NCBI GenBank assembly: GCA_009777235.1
Contig: WRMH01000006.1
Span: forward strand, 51,897-115,896
Length of the DNA stretch: 64,000 nt
Source of the DNA: Oscillospiraceae bacterium
GTDB lineage: Bacteria; Bacillota; Clostridia; Oscillospirales; Oscillospiraceae
Reading direction: 5' to 3'
Shown here: in pieces, positions 10,995 through 18,669 of the stretch
Layout of the letters: every line of letters begins with the position of its first letter
How positions within the stretch are numbered: the first letter of the stretch is position 1
Notes under the pieces: generated by a model
What the model was told of the DNA's origin: nothing
Databases searched by the model: none
What the model saw: only the letters and a program-made list of their open reading frames with translations
Translations under genes and position numbers: made by a program

Positions 10995-12017
10995 TTACGC
11001 ATAATAGCCGATCCACCACTTGACGAAGTCTTTTAATCCTTCACCGAGCGGGGTTTTTGGCGCCGCGCCCGTGTCGCGGATAAGCTCGCCGATGTCCGCG
11101 TATGTCTCTTTAACATCTCCCGGCTGCAGCGGGTGCATCTCCTTTATGGCTTTTTTGCCGGAGTATTCTTCAAGGAGCGCGATGAAGTCAAGGAGCTTTT
11201 CGGGTCGGTTGTTGCCGATGTTGTATAACTTATACGGTATGTTTTCCGCGAACATGGCGGCGGATTTATCTATCAGAGCCACAATGGAATCCACCGCATC
11301 GTCCACATAGGTAAAGTCACGTTTCATATCGCCGTTGTTGAACACCTTTAACGGCTTGCCGTTATAGATGGCGTCCATAAACAGCATCGGCGCCATATCA
11401 GGACGCCCCCACGGGCCGTATACGGTAAAAAAGCGCATTCCCGTGATGGGTATGCCATACAGGTGCGCATATGTGTACGCCATGAGCTCATTTGATTTTT
11501 TTGTCGCGGCATACAGGCTTATGGGGTTATCTGTCCTGTCGTTCACGGAAAACGGCTGCTTTTCATTTGAGCCGTAGACAGAGCTTGACGAGGCGTATAG
11601 CAAATGCTTAGTCTCAAATCGGCGGCAGCATTCCAAGATGTTTACAAAGCCGACTAAATTTGAGCGCACATAAATGTCAGGATTGTCTATCGAATAGCGC
11701 ACGCCGGCTTGCGCCCCGAGGTGAATGACCGCGTCCGGTTTGTGTTCATTGAATGTTTTTTCGAGCGCGGCTTTGTCGGCAAGGTCTGCCCGGATGAAAG
11801 TAAATACGGGCGGCTCTGATGTGTTTTGAGGTTTCGCCGCGCTTTCGAGCTCGTGAAGCCTCGCTTCTTTTAGCGAAACGTCGTAATAATCGCACAGGTT
11901 ATCAAACCCTGCCACGCTGATACCCGTCATGAGCAGCCGCTTTGCCGTGTGAAACCCGATAAACCCTGCTGCTCCGGTAACGAGTACATTTTTGCTTTTC
12001 AAATCACATATATCCAT
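10995..12017 (-). CDS. UDP-glucuronate 4-epimerase-like SDR
   Basis: This extended SDR epimerase has VTGAAGFIG as its NAD loop, a SSSVYG motif and YAATK as the catalytic Tyr/Lys pair. The phrase FDNLCDYYDVSLKEARL is typical of UDP-glucuronate (CapI/LspL-type) 4-epimerases. With ugd it could make UDP-galacturonate. I prefer ATG 12015-12017 as the start. The longer track start is a TTG lacking a ribosome binding site, and a strong promoter predicts transcription beginning at this ATG. Its 3' end faces murF with a 7-base gap. Confidence 0.85.
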   Translation of the reverse strand: MDICDLKSKNVLVTGAAGFIGFHTAKRLLMTGISVAGFDNLCDYYDVSLKEARLHELESAAKPQNTSEPPVFTFIRADLADKAALEKTFNEHKPDAVIHLGAQAGVRYSIDNPDIYVRSNLVGFVNILECCRRFETKHLLYASSSSVYGSNEKQPFSVNDRTDNPISLYAATKKSNELMAYTYAHLYGIPITGMRFFTVYGPWGRPDMAPMLFMDAIYNGKPLKVFNNGDMKRDFTYVDDAVDSIVALIDKSAAMFAENIPYKLYNIGNNRPEKLLDFIALLEEYSGKKAIKEMHPLQPGDVKETYADIGELIRDTGAAPKTPLGEGLKDFVKWWIGYYA

Positions 12018-12023
12018 AAAAAT

Positions 12024-12052
12024 ATTATACATACGGCGGCGCAATTTTGCAA
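12024..12052 (-). promoter_or_regulatory. Near-consensus promoter predicting a leaderless transcript
   Basis: On the minus strand TTGCAA (12047-12052) and TATAAT (12024-12029) are exactly 17 bases apart. The predicted transcription start, about 7 bases beyond the -10 box, falls on the A of the epimerase ATG at 12017. No Shine-Dalgarno sequence is visible. Confidence 0.6.
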
Positions 12053-12078
12053 CAACTCATCCGGCTCTATTTATTCAC

Positions 12079-12168
12079 GGTCATAAAATCCAATCAATTG
12101 CGTCATCCATGCGCAAACGATCGGACGCTCCGCATCCATGCTCCGCTATCGGAATGATTTTTATGACC
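12079..12168. repeat. Dispersed intergenic repeat, copy 3 (about 90 bp, internally deleted)
   Basis: The terminal inverted repeats are GGTCATAAAATC and the complement of GATTTTTATGACC. The core GCGCAAACGATCGGACGCTCC matches copies 1 and 2. About 10 bp (the ATTCCTCCCC stretch) is missing compared with the other copies. It lies between divergent promoters. Confidence 0.8.
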
Positions 12169-12198
12169 GCTTTATATTGGTTATTTAAACAATATTTA

Positions 12199-12228
12199 TT
12201 GACATCAGGGGTGCGTTTGGTGTATAAT
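12199..12228 (+). promoter_or_regulatory. Consensus promoter for the DUF4214/NodB-like gene
   Basis: TTGACA (12199-12204) and TATAAT (12223-12228) are 18 bases apart. Both hexamers match the vegetative consensus fully. The coding start lies about 98 bases downstream. Confidence 0.75.
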
Positions 12229-12259
12229 CCCCCTTGAAAAGAAAAATCTTGTTGCCCTC

Positions 12260-12290
12260 TTGCGGCCGGTGAGCAAAAATCAGGCCGCAA
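12260..12290 (+). promoter_or_regulatory. Leader hairpin in the 5' untranslated region
   Basis: TTGCGGCC (12260-12267) pairs perfectly with GGCCGCAA (12283-12290) across a 15-base loop, between the promoter and the start codon of the gene at 12326. There is no U-tract, so mRNA stability or protein binding is likelier than termination. Confidence 0.5.
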
Positions 12291-12325
12291 AACAAAAAGC
12301 AAAAGTAAAAGTAGTGAGGTATGTT

Positions 12326-13369
12326 ATGAAAAGACTAAAATCTGTAATATCGCTCGTCCTTTTGATCGCGTTATCTTTTTCACTGACCCACGGCATTGTC
12401 GCATCCGCGGCGGATGACCCTGTCGAACAGTTTGTGACGCGCCTGTATCAAGTAATCCTTGATCGCAAGCCCGATGACTCCGGCTTAAAATTTTGGGTAG
12501 GCAAACTAAAAAGCGGCGAAGCGGACGGTTCCGGTGTTGCTTATGGCTTTATATTCAGCGATGAAATTATTGACAATAAGCTCACAAACAGCGCCTACAT
12601 TGATATTTTATACAATGCGATTCTGGGCCGGACGGCGGATCCCGGAGGCAGAGCATACTGGCTTGAGAGAATGTCATACGGCGCATCCCGGTATGATATT
12701 TTTCTGGGATTTGTTAATTCAAAAGAGTTTTCTGATCTGTGCGCGGCTTACGGCATCTTGGTGGGCAGTACGGCGCATATGCCCGTACCCGCGCCTCCTC
12801 CAAAGCTGAGAATCGCCCTTACATTTGAAGGCGGGCCGAATACAGAGACAACAAACCGTTTCCTGAATGTGCTCGCGCAAAACGGAGTGGTCGCCACATT
12901 CTATTTCCAAGGAGACCAAATAGGCGACAGCGAAAAAGATATAGTTTTACGCGCATCTAAGGATGGACACGAAATCGGAAGCATGGGGTGGTCGCAGCAA
13001 TGGATAACCGACAACATGGCCGATTGGAAAATTAAAAATGATCTCACTTATACCAGCTTCATAATCGAATCCATAACCGGAACCGCGCCGATCGGCTACA
13101 GGCCGCCAAACGGTGTCACTAATGCTTTCATGACAAAATATATCACTACAGAACTCGGTTACAGAATGGATTTGTGGACCGTCAACAGGTCTTCCTGGAA
13201 CAGCGTGGACGGTATATATAATCACGTAATGTCTACTGTCAAAGACGGCAGCATCGTCCGCCTTATGGAAACCGATAACACGCTTGCTGCTCTGAGAAGA
13301 TTGCTGCCCGACTTATTGGCGGACGGATATGAGCTTGTAACCGTAGCCGAACTCAAAGCAGGCGGTTAA
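12326..13369 (+). CDS. Secreted DUF4214 protein with catalytically dead NodB polysaccharide-deacetylase domain
   Basis: ATG 12326 follows GTGAGGT and gives 347 residues. Residues 1-29 are a signal peptide ending in ASA. Residues about 33-145 are a DUF4214 domain with the repeated pattern LY.xxLxRxxDxxGxxxW. Residues 160-345 have the NodB fold. The metal-binding motif TFDDGP has become TFEGGP, and the histidine motif HxxxH has become GSMGWSQQ, so the metal site is lost. The paralogue at 22009-23094 keeps all these residues. It is probably a secreted glycan-binding pseudoenzyme. The kinase/nucleotidyltransferase gene follows after 7 bases. Confidence 0.87.
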   Translation: MKRLKSVISLVLLIALSFSLTHGIVASAADDPVEQFVTRLYQVILDRKPDDSGLKFWVGKLKSGEADGSGVAYGFIFSDEIIDNKLTNSAYIDILYNAILGRTADPGGRAYWLERMSYGASRYDIFLGFVNSKEFSDLCAAYGILVGSTAHMPVPAPPPKLRIALTFEGGPNTETTNRFLNVLAQNGVVATFYFQGDQIGDSEKDIVLRASKDGHEIGSMGWSQQWITDNMADWKIKNDLTYTSFIIESITGTAPIGYRPPNGVTNAFMTKYITTELGYRMDLWTVNRSSWNSVDGIYNHVMSTVKDGSIVRLMETDNTLAALRRLLPDLLADGYELVTVAELKAGG

Positions 13370-13376
13370 AAAGAAT

Positions 13377-15314
13377 ATGTCTGAAAAGATTTCGCTTTTT
13401 GTGCCGGGGAGGCTGTGCCTCTTTGGTGAACATAGCGACTGGGCGGGATTGCAGCGGCTGTTTAACGCCGACATCGTGCCGGGTGCGTCTATCGTCACGG
13501 GCATTGAGCAAGGGATATATGCCGACGTTGAAAAACATGACAGATTTGCCGTCCGCAATGTTTCAAAGGAGCTTGCGGACGGTTGGTCTGATTTTGAGAG
13601 CGCGATGCAATCCGGCGAGCTTAAAAAAACCGCCGCTTCCGATAACTACTTTGCGTATGTGGCGGGCGTGGCCTCCTATGTTTTTGAAAACTATAATGTC
13701 GGCGGCATGAAAATCACCATTACAAAAATGACGCTTCCGGTAAAAAGCGGATTATCGTCAAGCGCCGCTATATGTGTGCTCGTGGCCCGGGCATTTAATC
13801 ATCTTTACGGTCTTAATATGAACACGATAGGCGAAATGACCGTTGCTTTTAAAGGTGAACAGCGCACAAAATCAAGATGCGGACGGCTTGACCAGGCGTG
13901 CGCTTTTGGCATTTCGCCTGTTTTGATGAGATTTGACGGTGAAGATATTGACGTAAAGCGCCTTGTTGTCGGACAGACGCTGCACTTTGTTTTCGCAAAT
14001 TTAAAAGGCAGCAAGGACACAATCAGCATACTGTCAGATTTAAACAAGTGTTATCCTTACGCAAAGGGCGATATAGACAAAGATGTCCAGTCGGCGCTCG
14101 GCATAGAGAATGAAAAAATCGTTTCAAAAGCCGCCTTATACATAGAGCAGGGCGACGCCAAAGCCCTCGGCGCGTTAATGAGCGAGGCACAGGCATTGTT
14201 TGACGCAAAGGTTGCTCCGGCATCGCCAAAAGAGCTCGCCGCGCCGCTTTTGCACAGCGTACTTGCCGATGAAACGGTAAAGCTGCTGACCTATGGCGGA
14301 AAAGGTGTCGGCTCGCAGGGAGACGGGTCTGTGCAGTTTTTGGCCAAAGACGCAGACTGCCAAAGCAAGCTCGCCGAGTATCTGAATAATAAAGGCATGA
14401 CGGCAACAACCCTGACCATAAAGCCGAGGCACCATATACATAAGGCGATCATTCCCGTAGCGGGTTTCGGAACGCGGCTCTATCCGGCTACGCGAGCCAT
14501 AAGCAAAGAATTTATACCCGTCGTTGATTCCGACGGCCTTGTAAAACCGGTCATATTGATAATTTTGCAGCAGCTTTACGACAGCGGAATTGATGAAATT
14601 TGCTTGATAGTAGGCGAAGAAGAGGATATTGAGACGTATAACAGATTTTTGAAAAATCCGTTATCGCAAGACCATGCGCGTAAATTGCCCCCTCAAATGG
14701 CAAAATACGAAAACAAGCTGCTCGAGATAGGCAAGCGCGTGACTTTTTGCGTGCAAAAAGAAAAACATGGATTTGGCCATGCCGTTTATCAAAGCCGTGA
14801 ATTTTGCGGCAATGAGCCTGTCTTACTGTTGCTCGGAGACACTATATATCGGTCGAACATATCAAAATCTTGCAGCGAACAGCTTATCGAGTCATTTGAC
14901 CGTATCGGTAGGCCGATAGTGGCTATTCACCCCATACCTGTTGAAGATGTCGTGCATTATGGCATACTTTCCGGCACTTGGGAAGATAAGTCCGAGAGGG
15001 TTCTGTCAATCACAAATTTTGTCGAAAAGCCGACCGCCCAGTATGCGCGTGACTGTCTTGGCGTTGCTTCAAGCGGCCGGGATAAGAGATTTTTCTCTGT
15101 GTTCGGGCAATATGTTTTGACGCCGGATGTTTTTTCACAGCTTGAGGCCAATATTTTGGAAGAGAGCGAGACAGAGAAAAACGGCGAATACGGACTCACG
15201 GATGCCATTGCGGCTCTCATTGACAAAGGCGGCGTTTATGGCGTCGTTTTGGACGGCGAAATGTTTGACACGGGAAACGCGCAGGCCTATAAACGCACAA
15301 TGCGCCTCTATTAG
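13377..15314 (+). CDS. Fused GHMP sugar-1-kinase and GalU-like UTP-sugar nucleotidyltransferase
   Basis: The protein is 645 residues with two enzymes. Residues 1-350 form a GHMP kinase: motif 1 PGRLCLFGEHSDWAG (10-24), motif 2 SGLSSSAAIC (124-133), a GRLDQ segment with the likely catalytic Asp near 172, and a motif 3-like GKGVGSQGDGS. Residues about 355-645 form a GalU-type nucleotidyltransferase: AGFGTRLYPAT, then SKEFIPV, a GDT segment, and EKP. Such a pair would phosphorylate a free sugar at C1 and then make its UDP form. The bifunctional fucose enzyme FKGP has the opposite domain order. The sugar is unknown; galactose, glucuronate or arabinose are possible. galE follows 20 bases later. 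Confidence 0.85.
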   Translation: MSEKISLFVPGRLCLFGEHSDWAGLQRLFNADIVPGASIVTGIEQGIYADVEKHDRFAVRNVSKELADGWSDFESAMQSGELKKTAASDNYFAYVAGVASYVFENYNVGGMKITITKMTLPVKSGLSSSAAICVLVARAFNHLYGLNMNTIGEMTVAFKGEQRTKSRCGRLDQACAFGISPVLMRFDGEDIDVKRLVVGQTLHFVFANLKGSKDTISILSDLNKCYPYAKGDIDKDVQSALGIENEKIVSKAALYIEQGDAKALGALMSEAQALFDAKVAPASPKELAAPLLHSVLADETVKLLTYGGKGVGSQGDGSVQFLAKDADCQSKLAEYLNNKGMTATTLTIKPRHHIHKAIIPVAGFGTRLYPATRAISKEFIPVVDSDGLVKPVILIILQQLYDSGIDEICLIVGEEEDIETYNRFLKNPLSQDHARKLPPQMAKYENKLLEIGKRVTFCVQKEKHGFGHAVYQSREFCGNEPVLLLLGDTIYRSNISKSCSEQLIESFDRIGRPIVAIHPIPVEDVVHYGILSGTWEDKSERVLSITNFVEKPTAQYARDCLGVASSGRDKRFFSVFGQYVLTPDVFSQLEANILEESETEKNGEYGLTDAIAALIDKGGVYGVVLDGEMFDTGNAQAYKRTMRLY

Positions 15315-15334
15315 AATATAAGGAGATATAACTT

Positions 15335-16330
15335 ATGGGTAATTTGCTTGTTTGCGGCGGAGCCGGATATATTGGTTCGCATACTCTCGTAGTTTTGCGC
15401 GAGGCGGGCTATAACCCTATTGTCTATGACAATATGTCCGAGGGGCACTTGGCGGCTGTTTCGGGTTTTACCCTTATTGAGGGAGATCTCGCCGATACGG
15501 AACTTTTGCGCGAGACCATATCACGCTTTGATATAGACGGCGTGGTGCATTTTGCGGCCTATGCGCTTGTCGGTGAGAGCATGAAAAACCCCATCAAATA
15601 TTATCAAAACAACGTGGGCGGCACGGCAAGCCTGCTTGAGGCCATGCGTGATACAAATGTGCGGCAAATCGTGTTTTCATCCACCTGCGCAACATATGGC
15701 GAGAATGTGCCCGTTCCTATTACGGAGGACGTGCCGCAAGAGCCGTGCAATCCCTATGGCGAGTCAAAGCTGTTTGTAGAAAAGCTACTGAGCCGCTGTG
15801 ATGCGGCATATGGCATTAAATCTGTTTCCCTGCGTTATTTCAACGCGGCGGGCGCTATGCAAGACGGCAGCATCGGGGAGGCTCATCTGCTCGAAACCCA
15901 TTTGATACCGCTGACGCTAAAGGAAGCTCTCTGCGGCGAAGGCAAGCTCGAGGTGTTTGGGCTTGATTATCCCACGCCGGACGGCAGTTGTATCCGCGAC
16001 TATGTACATGTTTTAGATTTAGCCTCGGCGCACCTGTGCGCGCTGCGGTATTTGGAACGCGGAGGGGATACGCAGTTTATCAATCTCGGCACTGGTGTCG
16101 GCTCGTCCGTGCTTGAGGTCATACAGACAGCGCGAGAGGTGACGGGCCGCGATATTGCTTATACGGCCAGAGAGCGGCGTCCCGGCGACCCACCCGTGCT
16201 TATCGCTTCCGGCAAAAAAGCGCGGCAGCTGCTCGGGTGGACAGCCGAGCGCAGTGATTTGCGCACGATTATCGCCGATGCGTGGTCTTGGCATAAGACA
16301 CACCCCGCCGGATATGGAGATATGTTATGA
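15335..16330 (+). CDS. galE: UDP-glucose 4-epimerase
   Basis: This 331-residue GalE-type SDR has GGAGYIGSH at the N-terminus, SSTCATYG with the catalytic Ser/Thr, and YGESK with Tyr and Lys. The phrase RYFNAAGA and the DGSCIRDYVHV segment are GalE signatures. It interconverts UDP-glucose and UDP-galactose. It lies between the kinase/nucleotidyltransferase fusion and the HAD phosphatase in one plus-strand operon, and its stop overlaps the next start as ATGA. Its UDP-galactose could supply UDP-galactopyranose mutase at 40473-41567. Confidence 0.93.
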   Translation: MGNLLVCGGAGYIGSHTLVVLREAGYNPIVYDNMSEGHLAAVSGFTLIEGDLADTELLRETISRFDIDGVVHFAAYALVGESMKNPIKYYQNNVGGTASLLEAMRDTNVRQIVFSSTCATYGENVPVPITEDVPQEPCNPYGESKLFVEKLLSRCDAAYGIKSVSLRYFNAAGAMQDGSIGEAHLLETHLIPLTLKEALCGEGKLEVFGLDYPTPDGSCIRDYVHVLDLASAHLCALRYLERGGDTQFINLGTGVGSSVLEVIQTAREVTGRDIAYTARERRPGDPPVLIASGKKARQLLGWTAERSDLRTIIADAWSWHKTHPAGYGDML

Positions 16331-16827
16331 TAAAGCTCATAGTCTGTGATGTGGATGGCACTTTGACGGACAGCCTCGTCATTTACAGCGACGGCAATAT
16401 CGAGAGCAAGGCGTTTAGCACTAAGGACGGGTTGATCTTAAAGGTACTGCCTAAGCTCGGTATCAGTGTGGTTTTCTTGACCGGACGCACATCCGAAGCC
16501 GTCTTTCGCCGCGCCGCCGATCTTGGCGCGACGGCAATTTGCGGCATTTCCGATAAGCTGCCGGCACTGCATGAGTTGCTCTCTTCGCGCGGCATTTTGC
16601 CCGAAGAGTGCGCGTATATCGGAGATGATCTAAACGACTATGCCGCCATGACGGTTTGCGGTTTTAAGGGAGCGCCGTCCGACGCGGCAGCGGATGTACG
16701 TCAGTTATGCGATTATGTTTCGCCGTTTAAAGGCGGGTATGGCGCTGTGCGCGACGTCTGCGAGCAGATACTAAAGCGCGACGGGAAGTATGAAGAGTTT
16801 TTACGCTTGTTTACCGGCTCCTTATAG
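16327..16827 (+). CDS. KdsC-like HAD phosphatase
   Basis: This 166-residue HAD-superfamily protein has DVDGTLTD at residues 8-15, a TGR motif with Lys downstream, and IGDDLNDYAAM as motif III. Length and motifs match the capless KdsC/CMP-acylneuraminate-synthetase C-domain group, which remove phosphate from acidic nine- or eight-carbon sugar phosphates. No KdsA or NeuB gene is in the window, so the substrate is unclear. It overlaps galE by 4 bases and ends 6 bases into the convergent glycosyltransferase. Confidence 0.85.
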   Translation: MIKLIVCDVDGTLTDSLVIYSDGNIESKAFSTKDGLILKVLPKLGISVVFLTGRTSEAVFRRAADLGATAICGISDKLPALHELLSSRGILPEECAYIGDDLNDYAAMTVCGFKGAPSDAAADVRQLCDYVSPFKGGYGAVRDVCEQILKRDGKYEEFLRLFTGSL

Positions 16828-17784
16828 CTCCTTATCAACTTGCGCTACTTCGGCGACTTCTTTTATAGAGTACGGCATATCAATTTTTGAGCCGAAATAT
16901 ATGCGGGTGAGCATATCGCTCATCAGCCCGAAAACGAAGAGCAAAAGCCCGACGATAAGAAACGCGATGGCAACCATCGGGTGAAAATTGTTTGTAAGGC
17001 TTTGCCCGGATATAAACAAAATAACTGTCCAAACGCCAAAGAAAGCTCCAATAGTCAATGATAAAATGCCAAAGCTGCCGAGCAGATGAAACGGCCTGAC
17101 GGCGTATTTGTGCCAAAACCATACAGTTATCATGTCGAGCAGACCTTTTATTGAACGCTTCCATGTGTATTTTGTTTTCCCGCTCTTTCGCGGTCTATGG
17201 TTTACAACGATTTCGCCGACCTTAAACCCCTTTATTCTAAGCAGTCCGGGGATAAAGCGGTGCATTTCCCCATATAGGTTAATGTTTTCAAAGCATATTT
17301 TTCGGTACACTTTGAGCGAGCATCCGCTGTCGTGTATATGGTCTCGCACAATGATCCGTCTGAGAAGATTTGCGCAGCGGGATGCGATTTTCTTAAAGAA
17401 ATTGTCTTTTCTGTGTCTGCGCCATCCTGAAACAACATCAAGGTTGTTTTCCTCCAAATATGTGATCAGCTTTGGTATGTCGGCGGGGTCGTTTTGCCCG
17501 TCGCCGTCCATTGTGACGATATATTCATATTTTGACGCCTTGATTCCGGCATCCATTGCGGCGGTCTGCCCAAAATTGCGGCGCAGCCTTATATATTTGA
17601 TAGGCGCGCATTTCGTGAGTAGCACTTCACGCGTGTTGTCGTAAGAGCCGTCGTCCACGAAAATGATTTCAAAACTGTATTTGTTTTGAACGCAAACTTT
17701 GAGGATTTCGTTAAAGAGGGTCTCGATGCTCCCTTGTTCGTTAAACACAGGAACTACTACAGATATTGAAGCTATTTTCCTCAT
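16822..17784 (-). CDS. GT2 glycosyltransferase, dolichyl-phosphate-mannose/GtrB-like, with membrane segments
   Basis: This 320-residue GT2 protein has an N-terminal VVVPVFNEQGS motif, a DDGSYDNT motif, and the catalytic MDGDGQNDP segment. Two strong C-terminal membrane segments (about 225-262 and 270-300) fit the GtrB/ArnC-like group, which move a sugar onto undecaprenyl phosphate at the inner face of the membrane. The 680-residue GT-C transferase at 18670-20712 could use that lipid-linked sugar. The ATG is preceded by GGGAG at very short spacing. Confidence 0.88.
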   Translation of the reverse strand: MRKIASISVVVPVFNEQGSIETLFNEILKVCVQNKYSFEIIFVDDGSYDNTREVLLTKCAPIKYIRLRRNFGQTAAMDAGIKASKYEYIVTMDGDGQNDPADIPKLITYLEENNLDVVSGWRRHRKDNFFKKIASRCANLLRRIIVRDHIHDSGCSLKVYRKICFENINLYGEMHRFIPGLLRIKGFKVGEIVVNHRPRKSGKTKYTWKRSIKGLLDMITVWFWHKYAVRPFHLLGSFGILSLTIGAFFGVWTVILFISGQSLTNNFHPMVAIAFLIVGLLLFVFGLMSDMLTRIYFGSKIDMPYSIKEVAEVAQVDKEL

Positions 17785-17932
17785 CTCCCATCAATGATAT
17801 TTTTGTCAATCTTGCGAAACTCTAATATCCAAGCCTTTCCATAGTCTCAAATAGTGCATCTATGGCACGCTCTCGCGCAAAAACTCAAGCCTGAGTTTCA
17901 CATTCATAGCTGTCGCCAATCGCTGAGGAGTT

Positions 17933-18112
17933 TTAGGTGAGGGTTTGAGCGGTTTCTGAGTCTTGACGCACAGTTACCTCAACATTCTCGCGATAGAACT
18001 TTGCAAAAGGATTTCTGACCGTTTTTCCTTCCTTCAACAACGTTTTTAACTCTTCAATGCCTTGCGGAGTATATTCAAAATTCGACATTTCGTGAATATC
18101 TCTTTTTTCCAT
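17933..18112 (-). CDS. Putative antitoxin partner of BrnT
   Basis: I start at ATG 18110-18112 (MEKRDIHEM), with GGAGG 8 bases upstream. The longer track ORF would overlap the toxin. The product is about 59 residues, charged, with a predicted helix-rich centre (TPQGIEELKTLLKEGK). It follows BrnT by a single base, which is the usual brnT-brnA order. No clear ribbon-helix-helix match is visible, so its antitoxin role rests on context. Confidence 0.6.
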   Translation of the reverse strand: MEKRDIHEMSNFEYTPQGIEELKTLLKEGKTVRNPFAKFYRENVEVTVRQDSETAQTLT

Positions 18113-18113
18113 T

Positions 18114-18395
18114 TTATTTACCTCCAATGTAATACCCTGCTTCTGCGTTAGTCGGCTTTCTTGCGGAAATAATTCTGATAATCGTGTCACTCTCGCGGTA
18201 ACAATGACAGACTATTAACAGCTTTGACATTTGTGACATCCCTATGATGTAAAATCTATCTTCTGCTCCGGAGTGTTTTTCATCATAGTACAAAACTGCC
18301 TTACTATCTTTGAAAACGGTCATGGCTTCTTCAAAAGATACATTATGCTTTTGAATGTTAATACTATTTTTTGTTTCGTCCCACTCAAACTTCAT
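18114..18395 (-). CDS. brnT: BrnT family toxin
   Basis: This 93-residue protein has the BrnT opening (FEWDETKNSINIQKHNVSFEEA), a central hydrophobic LLIVCHCY strand, and the closing RIISARKPTNAE motif. BrnT is a RelE-like RNase toxin that cuts mRNA and is neutralised by a DNA-binding antitoxin that also represses the operon. The putative antitoxin follows directly. The locus lies alone between two glycosyltransferase genes, a typical place for a small mobile toxin-antitoxin pair. Confidence 0.88.
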   Translation of the reverse strand: MKFEWDETKNSINIQKHNVSFEEAMTVFKDSKAVLYYDEKHSGAEDRFYIIGMSQMSKLLIVCHCYRESDTIIRIISARKPTNAEAGYYIGGK

Positions 18396-18669
18396 GAAAT
18401 GCGCACCACCCTCATAAATACACTACCACAATATCACACTTACGTCAACTTTATCAAAATCTAAAAAACCGTACTTCAAACGCATAGGCATTAAGTGTGG
18501 GTAAGATAAAAAATCATGAAACATATTCAAGTCGGCGAAGGCGATATATTTGACGTTGGGTCAAAATTGATATGCCGTATTCCCTAAAAGAGGTTGTTTT
18601 GCACGAGGGCGATAGCGAGGAATCAGTTAACGAGAAGCCGTGGAAATTGGTAGGGATTTTCAGTAAAAT
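18396..18669. other. Intergenic stretch with decayed coding remnant
   Basis: On the plus strand a 23-codon frame from ATG 18518 (MKHIQVGEGDIFDV) runs into a second short frame that reads MPYSLKEVVLHEGD and overlaps the 3' end of the GT-C gene. Neither is long enough to call a gene. It is probably a fragment left by a past insertion. Confidence 0.3.
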
